Source: Candidatus Zixiibacteriota bacterium | GTDB lineage: Bacteria > SM23-81 | Assembly (NCBI GenBank): GCA_030628225.1 | Contig: DAOVRJ010000045.1 | Span: forward strand, 1 to 12,478 | Length of the DNA: 12,478 bases | Direction: 5' to 3' | Shown here: positions 1-4,752 of the stretch, in pieces | Layout: each line of letters opens with the position of its first letter | How positions within the stretch are numbered: position 1 is the stretch's first letter | Position numbers and translations under genes: made by a program | The notes under the pieces: model-generated | What the model was told of the DNA's origin: nothing | What the model saw: only the letters and a program-made list of their open reading frames with translations | The model's database searches: none

Positions 1-2027
1 AACTTATCAATGATTGGGTAAGAACTATTGCTATAGATCCAAACACTTCTGCTGTATACGTCTCCAATCCTTATGGACTATATAAAAGTACGAACGGTGG
101 AGTAAATTGGACTTATTTAGGTCATTTAAATGCCTTTATCAGTTCCATAGCCGTTGATCCAAACGATAACAATATTGTTTATGTCGGTATTCGCAGTGAT
201 AGTTCGATGTATAAAAGTGTAAACGGCGGTCAAGATTGGTTCACAGTTAACAACGGGCTTGAAGGAAACGAAATCGAAGTAATCGCTATCGATCCAAATA
301 ATTCCAATGTTCTATATGTTGGAACGCGATCTACGGATGGAGCATATAAAAGTATTGATGGAGGATTACACTGGTCCTGTATTAGTACCGGTATGGATAT
401 TGTGGCAAGAGCTATCGCAATTGATCCCTACAGTTCAGAAACCATTTACATTGGTTCTTCTATTGGAGTTTTTAAAAGTACTGATGCAGGTACCAGCTGG
501 GTTGCTAAAAATAACGGTTTGCTTAGTCAAGATATATCATTCCTTTTTATTCATCCCGAGAGTACAACCGTCATATATGCAAGCAATTATGCGGGCATTC
601 ATCGAAGTAACAATGGAGCCGACAACTGGATTCCCGTCGGGTCGTATCCGAGCCATCGTACTGTCCTATCATTGAGTCATGATCCATCAAATCCCGAAAG
701 AATTTATGTCGGTTATTACCATGCTGAGGGATTATTTAGAAGTGATAGTCTAGGTGTAGATTGGACTGAATTATCGATTCCAAACACTGACATAACAAGT
801 ATCGGCATTCCTGCTTCTCTAAACAATATAATCTACGCAGGTTCTCGTTCAGGAACCTGTGAAGCCGGAATCTTTAAAAGCACAGACGGAGGAGCACATT
901 GGATAGAGCTTGACGTAAATGGAGTCAACGAAGTGGCGGCAATTTCTATTGATCCCCTGCAGCCAGAAGTTTTATATGCTTGTGCGAAAGAGGCGGTTTT
1001 TAAAACAACAGATGGCGGAAATAATTGGACGCCTACAGCGCCTGCAGGGGGAGGATGTTCAGTTACTTCATTAGCGATAGATCCAAATGCAACAGAGACA
1101 ATTTATGCCGGTTTAGTGCCTGATGATTGGGGTCTTCCTTACGGATTATACAAAAGCATTGATGGTGGATTGACTTGGTCAGTAATGAATAATGGTGCTC
1201 CAGCTCCAAATGGAGACGGAGTCTTATGTTTTGTGTTAGACCCCCAAAATAGTAATATCATATATGCAGGCTGGGGTTCGGGGATTTATAAAAGCACCGA
1301 TGCTGGAACGACCTGGGCTAGTGCTTCTATGGGACTACCATTTGGATCCGTCTATGCTCTGGCAATTAATCCTAGCAACTCCTCAATTCTCTATGCTGGA
1401 TTGGGCTCATCAGAACTTTTTAAAACTATCAATGGAGGCGATTCCTGGTTTAAAGTTAGCGATGCTCTTGTGGAGTACGGTTACATAAGTTCAATTGTTA
1501 TTAACAATGCAAATCCAGACGAGTTGCATGCAGCTACGTTTCCATCTTCAACCGGAGGTGTATTTAGAAGCCAAGATGGTGGTACAAGCTGGCATAATGT
1601 AAATGAGGGATTGAGCTCTATTTCAATTAATACTCTCGCATTGGACCCTTCGAATAACAACCTAATTTATGCGGGTTCAAGAGGAGCAGGGATTCTTGTA
1701 GGAAGCTCATTTACCAATAGTATTGATGACGAAAATGATGCACTGGTAAATGACTTTTCATTATATCAAAATTATCCAAATCCATTTAATTCTGAAACAA
1801 CAATAAATTACTATTTGCCCAAAGCATCAAATGTTGTATTAGCTATTTATAACATTTCAGGGCAGCAAGTAAAGGTCCTTGCTAATGAGAAGCAATCAAA
1901 AGGTTTTCACACTGTTAACTGGGACGGAAAAGATAGGTTCTGCAATAATGTGAGTTCAGGTATTTATTTTTGTCGTTTACAGGCCGGCGCGCAATTTCAT
2001 TGTAGTAAAATGCTGCTGTTGAAATAG
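1..2027 (+). CDS. Asp-box beta-propeller secreted protein with type IX secretion C-terminal domain (5' partial)
   Basis: The reading frame is open from base 3 (674 codons visible) and ends with TAG at 2025-2027, so the true start and any signal peptide lie left of the window; the first in-frame ATG at 207 is internal. About twelve Asp-box (BNR) units follow one another, each shaped like Y/F-K-S-x-D-G-G-x-x-W and preceded by an I-D-P-x-x-x-x-x-I/L-Y-x-G strand, as in sortilin/VPS10-like or sialidase-like propellers. Residues about 584-674 of the fragment form a FlgD-like Ig fold with NYPNPFN and YFCRLQAG, the known type A sorting domain (TIGR04183 family) of type IX secretion. The protein is therefore probably exported and surface-attached or released. 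No catalytic residues are recognisable and the ligand is unknown. The gene is AT-rich compared with the sugar operon downstream. Confidence 0.88.
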   Translation, partial: LINDWVRTIAIDPNTSAVYVSNPYGLYKSTNGGVNWTYLGHLNAFISSIAVDPNDNNIVYVGIRSDSSMYKSVNGGQDWFTVNNGLEGNEIEVIAIDPNNSNVLYVGTRSTDGAYKSIDGGLHWSCISTGMDIVARAIAIDPYSSETIYIGSSIGVFKSTDAGTSWVAKNNGLLSQDISFLFIHPESTTVIYASNYAGIHRSNNGADNWIPVGSYPSHRTVLSLSHDPSNPERIYVGYYHAEGLFRSDSLGVDWTELSIPNTDITSIGIPASLNNIIYAGSRSGTCEAGIFKSTDGGAHWIELDVNGVNEVAAISIDPLQPEVLYACAKEAVFKTTDGGNNWTPTAPAGGGCSVTSLAIDPNATETIYAGLVPDDWGLPYGLYKSIDGGLTWSVMNNGAPAPNGDGVLCFVLDPQNSNIIYAGWGSGIYKSTDAGTTWASASMGLPFGSVYALAINPSNSSILYAGLGSSELFKTINGGDSWFKVSDALVEYGYISSIVINNANPDELHAATFPSSTGGVFRSQDGGTSWHNVNEGLSSISINTLALDPSNNNLIYAGSRGAGILVGSSFTNSIDDENDALVNDFSLYQNYPNPFNSETTINYYLPKASNVVLAIYNISGQQVKVLANEKQSKGFHTVNWDGKDRFCNNVSSGIYFCRLQAGAQFHCSKMLLLK

Positions 2028-2197
2028 TTCTTACTTGATTCTGGACGATTTTGTAAGTCCGCATCTAACACCTATGAGGTCTCCCTTGTCAAAAGAAAAT
2101 AGTTCTCCACCAAGCCGGTGGGGTGGCCGACTTTGACTTTCATAAAAACTTAACAGCCTGACTTGGTTTCTCGCTAATTGGTGTGGGCTGTTGCTGT
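2028..2197. other. Gene-free stretch between propeller gene and first attC-like site
   Basis: No convincing gene lies here, nor up to the antitoxin start at 2423. A small inverted repeat CCACC/GGTGG (2107-2111 and 2117-2121) has no following T-run, so I do not call it a terminator for the propeller gene. ATCTAAC near 2063 and ACTTAAC near 2149 match the attC left-core consensus RYYYAAC, but I see no paired right core or arms for either, so they may be chance or decayed remnants. Confidence 0.5.
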
Positions 2198-2205
2198 CCC
2201 ACACC
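2180..2205. repeat. 8-bp perfect inverted repeat (hairpin) at the left edge of the first attC-like site
   Basis: GGTGTGGG (2180-2187) and CCCACACC (2198-2205) are perfect reverse complements around a 10-base loop. There is no T-run on either side, so an intrinsic terminator is unlikely. The right arm occupies the position where the left core (R'') of the first attC-like element should be. Confidence 0.6.
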
Positions 2206-2347
2206 CGCGCATGCAGCCGATGGCGGATTCCATTCTCTTTCCATTCCTTCCATTCTTTCCATGATGGCAGTGGGCAGGACCCAACCTGACCCCGCCAAAA
2301 GGCATTCGTGATTGACCTCGCCGCGGCTGATGCGCAGACCGTTATCT
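2198..2347 (+). repeat. attC-like recombination site 1 (left core degenerate)
   Basis: This is one of two long, closely related elements; the other is at 3091-3235. The right core is GTTATCT at 2341-2347. It fits the invariant GTT of the GTTRRRY consensus but not all of RRRY. The inner arms are GCGCATGCAGCC (2207-2218) and GGCTGATGCGC (about 2325-2335). They are reverse complements except for one extra base (G) in the left arm. This one-base asymmetry is the extrahelical base typical of attC sites. The left core position reads CCCACAC and lacks the conserved AAC, so only the right half is canonical. The interior contains TCCATTC-type repeats. By family knowledge it would belong to a cassette upstream whose gene is not recognisable. 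Confidence 0.6.
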
Positions 2348-2379
2348 CTATCAAAAACTACTTGCATTCATCCTACCAT

Positions 2380-2402
2380 TATAATACATTCTTACCAGTA
2401 AG
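2380..2402 (+). promoter_or_regulatory. Probable promoter -10 and operator palindrome of the AbrB/PIN cassette
   Basis: A perfect TATAAT lies at 2380-2385. TTGCAT at 2362-2367 is too close (12 bases) to be an ideal -35 element, so the -35 is uncertain. Just downstream, CTTAC-CA-GTAAG (2391-2402) is a 5-bp-arm palindrome between the -10 and the Shine-Dalgarno AGGAGG (2412-2417). A site here would suit autorepression by the AbrB-type antitoxin. The operator role is inferred. Confidence 0.45.
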
Positions 2403-2422
2403 ATTATTCATAGGAGGTATCA

Positions 2423-2686
2423 ATGAGCAAAGTAGCTACCACAAAATTGTCGTCCAAAGGGCAGGTCGTTATACCAAAGGAAGTACGAAAACAGCTCGGC
2501 CTCAAAACCGGGGACCCCTTTATTGTCATCGGAAATGATGATGTGATCATTCTCAAGAGCATTGCCCCACCTTCTATGAAAGATTTCAATCATCTCATCC
2601 AACACGCTCGCCAGAAAGCCAAGATGGCCAAGATGAAGCGTTCCGACATCACCAGAACTACTGCCAAAGTTAGAGGACGCAGATGA
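2423..2686 (+). CDS. AbrB/SpoVT-family (MazE/VapB-like) antitoxin
   Basis: This 87-residue protein has a swapped-hairpin AbrB DNA-binding domain at about residues 5-48, with the characteristic S-S-K-G-Q-V-V-I-P-K-E-V-R-K-Q-L-G-L-K-x-G-D run. The C-terminal half is rich in lysine and arginine and probably contacts the toxin. The ATG at 2423 follows AGGAGG at 2412-2417 with 5-base spacing. The stop overlaps the toxin start in an ATGA (2683-2686), so the two are translationally coupled, antitoxin first, as in most type II modules. It should neutralise the PIN nuclease and repress its own promoter, probably through the palindrome at 2391-2402 (inference). It lies in the first integron-type cassette. 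Confidence 0.88.
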   Translation: MSKVATTKLSSKGQVVIPKEVRKQLGLKTGDPFIVIGNDDVIILKSIAPPSMKDFNHLIQHARQKAKMAKMKRSDITRTTAKVRGRR

Positions 2687-3096
2687 GGCTCATCGTTGAT
2701 ACGAATGTATTCATTTCTGGCATCTTCTTCTCTGGACCGCCATATGATATTCTAAACGCCTGGCGTCATAGAAAAGTAGAGATGGTCATTTCATCCGACA
2801 TCCTGGATGAATACCGGAGAGTTGGAGAAGAGTTGGCAAAACAATATCCGGGCATCGACATGGGCCCTATTGTGGAGCTTCTTGCTATCAAAGCGAGAAT
2901 CTTTGACGCTTCTCCTCTGGATGAAAATGCATGTTCTGATCCTGATGACGACAAATTTATCGCCTGTGCTATCGCTAGTAGAACAAAATTGATATGCAGC
3001 GGCGATAAGGCATTGCTTAGGACATCTGGCTACCGAGGCATTACAGTTTTGAAGCCCAAAGATTTTGTGGATATCTACTTGGAAAAGAAGAGATAA
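2683..3096 (+). CDS. PIN-domain toxin ribonuclease (COG1569-type)
   Basis: This 137-residue protein starts with the PIN signature M-R-L-I-V-D-T-N-V-F-I-S-G. The expected acidic metal-binding residues are present: D6, E43 (in S-D-I-L-D-E-Y), an aspartate cluster around D86-D90 (in S-D-P-D-D-D-K-F) and D108 (in S-G-D-K). The length is normal and the active site looks intact. By family knowledge such proteins are Mg-dependent endoribonucleases acting on tRNA, rRNA or mRNA; the target here cannot be read from sequence. It overlaps the antitoxin by 4 bases. Its stop codon TAA (3094-3096) is embedded in the left core AGATAAC of the attC-like site that closes the cassette. Confidence 0.88.
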   Translation: MRLIVDTNVFISGIFFSGPPYDILNAWRHRKVEMVISSDILDEYRRVGEELAKQYPGIDMGPIVELLAIKARIFDASPLDENACSDPDDDKFIACAIASRTKLICSGDKALLRTSGYRGITVLKPKDFVDIYLEKKR

Positions 3097-3235
3097 CCAG
3101 CGCATTCAGCCAACGGCGGATTCCATTCTCTTTCCATTCCTTCCATTCTTTCCATGATGGCAGTAGGCAGGACCCAACCCGTCCCACCCAAAAGGCGTTG
3201 ACTCTCCACCGCGGCTGATGCGCTGACCGTTAGGT
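3091..3235 (+). repeat. attC-like recombination site 2 (canonical cores and arms)
   Basis: The left core is AGATAAC (3091-3097) and the right core is GTTAGGT (3229-3235, a perfect GTTRRRY). The left arm CAGCGCATTCAGCC (3098-3111) pairs with GGCTGATGCGCTG (3213-3225) apart from one extra T in the left arm. This is the extrahelical base that orients attC sites. A 3-base spacer ACC separates the right arm and core. The roughly 100-bp interior holds TCCATTC units and shares an identical stretch of nearly 50 bases with site 1 (about 2222-2270 versus 3115-3163). At 145 bp it is at the long end for attC, near the size of Vibrio superintegron repeats. The left core is complementary to the start of its own cassette (2341-2347). 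Confidence 0.72.
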
Positions 3236-3263
3236 ATATCGAGCCATATTCTAAATTTAATGC

Positions 3264-3292
3264 TTGCACGGTATCCGTGATAATATTATATT
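3264..3292 (+). promoter_or_regulatory. Promoter with embedded operator palindrome for higBA
   Basis: TTGCAC (3264-3269), a 17-base spacer and TATATT (3287-3292) form a good sigma-70-type promoter. A perfect palindrome CACGG-TAT-CCGTG (3267-3279) overlaps the -35 element and spacer. That position suits an operator at which the HigA antitoxin would block RNA polymerase. The promoter lies inside the cassette, so it can be expressed wherever it is inserted. The operator role is inferred from position and symmetry. Confidence 0.6.
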
Positions 3293-3324
3293 CTACATGA
3301 GCCCCTCGAACTGGAGTTGTTAGA

Positions 3325-3618
3325 GTGATTTCATCCTTTGGAGACAAAGCTACCGAAGATATCTATCATGGAAGAAAGACGAAAGAAGCCCGAAAATATC
3401 CTGCAGACATCATCAAGACTTCACTCAGGAAGCTAGATCTGTTGAATGCAGCCGTGGATCTCAGAGATCTTCGATCACCCCCTGGTAATCGTCTTAAGGC
3501 ATTAAAGGGCAATTTGAAGGGTTTCTATGGCATCAGGGTGAATGACCAGTGGCGAATCATTTTCAGATGGGAGGCAAAGAACGCATATGACGTAATGCTC
3601 ACAGATTATCATTACTAA
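3325..3618 (+). CDS. higB: HigB-family toxin (RelE/ParE superfamily mRNA interferase)
   Basis: This 97-residue protein starts at GTG 3325, nine bases after GGAG (3312-3315). That start gives the classical HigB N-terminus (M-I-S-S-F-x-D-K-A-T-E-D-I-Y-H-G). The C-terminal half carries the typical R-L-K-A-L-K-G, G-I-R-V-N-D-Q-W-R-I-I-F-R-W and D-Y-H signatures of the HigB/COG3549 group. By family knowledge it is a ribosome-dependent mRNA endonuclease. It comes before its antitoxin gene, the reversed order typical of higBA. The length is normal and no lesion is visible. It is the first gene of the second cassette, 90 bases after the preceding attC right core, with its own promoter at 3264-3292. 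Confidence 0.9.
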   Translation: MISSFGDKATEDIYHGRKTKEARKYPADIIKTSLRKLDLLNAAVDLRDLRSPPGNRLKALKGNLKGFYGIRVNDQWRIIFRWEAKNAYDVMLTDYHY

Positions 3619-3638
3619 GAAAAGAAAGGATCAAAAAA

Positions 3639-3926
3639 ATGTTACCTGAGAGAAGAATCCCAACACATCCTGGGGAGATACTCCAGGAAGAATTTATCAC
3701 GCCTCTAAACCTCACCCAAGTCGAGCTTGCCAATCACCTCGGAGTTCCCGTACAGCGTATCAACGAGTTAGTTCGTGGTAAACGAGGGATAACTCCACAG
3801 ACAGCTTGGCTGCTCTCGCAGGCCTTTGATACGACGCCGGAGTTCTGGATCAATTTGCAGACTTCTTACGATCTTGCCAGGAACCGTCCGCCAAAGAAGG
3901 TGCCCAAGCTTAGTCAAGTTATTTGA
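3639..3926 (+). CDS. higA: HigA-family antitoxin (XRE-type helix-turn-helix)
   Basis: This 95-residue protein begins with the diagnostic H-P-G-E-I-L-x-E-E-F (residues 10-19) of the HigA/VapI group (COG3093). A helix-turn-helix follows at about residues 26-48 (T-Q-V-E-L-A-N-H-L-G-V-P-V-Q-R-I-N-E-L-V-R-G), then the T-P-E-F-W-I-N-L-Q motif. The ATG follows AAAGGA (3625-3630) with 8-base spacing, and 20 bases separate it from the higB stop. It should bind and neutralise HigB and repress the shared promoter, likely at the CACGG/CCGTG palindrome (3267-3279; inference). It lies at the 3' end of cassette 2, shortly before the possible third attC-like site. Confidence 0.92.
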   Translation: MLPERRIPTHPGEILQEEFITPLNLTQVELANHLGVPVQRINELVRGKRGITPQTAWLLSQAFDTTPEFWINLQTSYDLARNRPPKKVPKLSQVI

Positions 3927-3943
3927 ATGTTGAGTTTTAGACC

Positions 3944-3994
3944 ACCGAACCCGCGCTGGCTTTTCCGCAGCGCTCCAAAACCGGCCTGTTAGGC
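3944..3994 (+). other. Possible degenerate attC site closing the higBA cassette
   Basis: The right core is a perfect GTTAGGC (3988-3994). The left core ACCGAAC (3944-3950) differs at one base from ACCTAAC, the reverse complement of the core that starts this cassette (GTTAGGT, 3229-3235). An inner hairpin GCGCTG (3953-3958) / CAGCGC (3968-3973) is present. Against the call: the right spacer is 14 bases versus 2 on the left, the element is only 51 bp, and it is unrelated in sequence to the two upstream sites. It may be a decayed or recombined attC, or a coincidence. Confidence 0.35.
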
Positions 3995-4017
3995 CTGGCA
4001 TTCGATAAGAGGAGAAA

Positions 4018-4518
4018 ATGGAAGAGAAAAAAACAGTATCAACGGTCAAACGGGTCGGTGGGTATCTCCATCGGGTGGTCCCTATTCATGACAGTACGGG
4101 CAAGGTCATGAACTACGTGCTCAAACCGTTGATGGTAGAATTTCGTCCCCGGGACCTGATGCAGATCATCGTCGGTGCTTCGATCCTTGCCGTCCCCGTT
4201 GCCTTCACGGAGGAAACGTGGCACCTGGGGACGAAGCTGCCGACGGTCAACATTCTCATGCTGAGTGCCGTGTCTATTTTGTTCATTGCATTTTTCGTGT
4301 ACTTCAACTTCTACCGTTTTATTTTCAAAGGTCACGTTTTTGAATACTGCAAGCGCGTTTTCGCGATATACTTGTTCTCATTGCTTATTGTCGGTCTGAT
4401 TCTCACCATCATCCAGAAGTGTCCGTGGGGATCGGACAACCTGCTTGCCCTGAGGAGAATTTTCATCGTGGCCTTCCCGGCCTCCATGAGTGCTGCCGTG
4501 AGTGACATACTCAAATAG
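4018..4518 (+). CDS. DUF2391-like integral membrane protein
   Basis: This 166-residue protein has a basic, soluble N-terminus of about 45 residues and four hydrophobic segments at about 47-63, 77-99, 114-132 and 148-165. The stretch from R-P-R-D-L-M-Q-I-I-V-G-A through P-V-A-F-T-E-E-T-W-x-L-G and the C-terminal A-F-P-A-S-M-S-A-A-V-S-D resemble the DUF2391/TIGR02587 family of uncharacterised membrane proteins, as I recall that family. No enzymatic motif is visible and the function is unknown. GAGGAG (4009-4014) lies 3 bases before the ATG. The gene starts only 24 bases after the GTTAGGC core, so it may be the next cassette. I find no closing attC after it and no clear promoter of its own. Confidence 0.75.
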   Translation: MEEKKTVSTVKRVGGYLHRVVPIHDSTGKVMNYVLKPLMVEFRPRDLMQIIVGASILAVPVAFTEETWHLGTKLPTVNILMLSAVSILFIAFFVYFNFYRFIFKGHVFEYCKRVFAIYLFSLLIVGLILTIIQKCPWGSDNLLALRRIFIVAFPASMSAAVSDILK

Positions 4519-4540
4519 GATCTTCGAGCTGTTGCAGCGA

Positions 4541-4592
4541 GCTGATCATCGCGTAGGCGCCGAAAGCACACGCAGAACGATCGCTGATCATC
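4541..4592. repeat. Spaced direct repeats of GCTGATCATC
   Basis: GCTGATCATC occurs at 4541-4550 and again at 4583-4592, 42 bases apart, about four helical turns. The core TGATCATC appears a third time at 4700-4707, upstream of the GH57 gene. The inner TGATCA is palindromic. The spacing suits a regulator bound to one face of the DNA in front of the glucan operon, but no regulator is known from this window. Confidence 0.35.
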
Positions 4593-4640
4593 ACTTAACT
4601 ATATGATGAGATCTGACATACGAATGGAAAAAAGGAGAGA

Positions 4641-4739
4641 ATGAAAGTCCTCGTAATAATGATAAATTCTTCGAAGTTGAGAAAAAAAGGCGCGCGGCAT
4701 GATCATCTTCAATGCAACAGATATATGTATGATCTTTGA
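4641..4739 (+). CDS. Possible 32-residue leader ORF upstream of the GH57 gene
   Basis: ATG 4641 is preceded by AAAGGAGAG (4631-4639), a strong though close Shine-Dalgarno sequence. The frame runs 32 codons (beginning M-K-V-L-V-I-M-I-N-S) to TGA at 4737-4739, two bases before the AGGAGG of the GH57 gene. The product is short, basic and unlike anything I recognise. The compact arrangement would suit a coupled leader peptide, but chance is not excluded. Confidence 0.28.
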   Translation: MKVLVIMINSSKLRKKGARHDHLQCNRYMYDL

Positions 4740-4752
4740 AAGGAGGCGCTCG

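Larger units (their letters stand above)
2342..3988 (+). mobile_element. Integron gene-cassette array without visible integrase (CALIN-like), two toxin-antitoxin cassettes
   Basis: Cassette 1 runs from the cut point G2341|T2342 to G3229|T3230 (888 bp) and carries the AbrB/PIN pair. Cassette 2 runs from 3230 to about 3988 and carries HigB/HigA. The first bases of cassette 1 with the preceding G read GTTATCTCT (2341-2349). The left core of its own attC reads AGAGATAAC (3089-3097), an exact reverse complement over 9 bases, as expected for a cassette excised as a circle. The PIN stop codon lies inside that left core, as is common in cassettes. All cassette genes point the same way as the attC sites. 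No tyrosine recombinase IntI or attI site is in the window. The right end of cassette 2 is weaker. Alternative: two copies of an unrelated repeat flanking a toxin-antitoxin module, which would not explain the 9-base complementarity. Confidence 0.62.

Noticed and set aside
2107-2121. CCACC/GGTGG hairpin as terminator of the propeller gene
   Set aside because: Only 5 bp and no following T-run.
2227-2262. CRISPR-like or microsatellite array from repeated TCCATTC units
   Set aside because: Units are 7 bases with 2-4 base gaps, no spacers of CRISPR length, and both copies are part of a larger repeated element.
2031-2367. Two minus-strand ORFs with the peptide MERMEGMEREWNPP, echoed at 3075-3347
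   Set aside because: The shared peptide is only the translation of the attC-like repeat interior on the other strand; no ribosome binding site and no family resemblance.
2198-3235. Insertion sequence or composite transposon bounded by direct repeats
   Set aside because: No transposase lies between the repeats, only antitoxin and toxin, and the complementary cassette ends fit integron recombination better.
4519-4750. Closing attC site after the DUF2391-like gene
   Set aside because: ACTTAAC near 4594 fits the left-core consensus, but there is no matching right core or arms; it is also not the complement of GTTAGGC.
4699-4752. Earlier ATG (4699) as start of the GH57 gene
   Set aside because: It adds 18 residues before a clear signal peptide and lacks a well-placed ribosome binding site, whereas ATG 4753 has AGGAGG at good distance.
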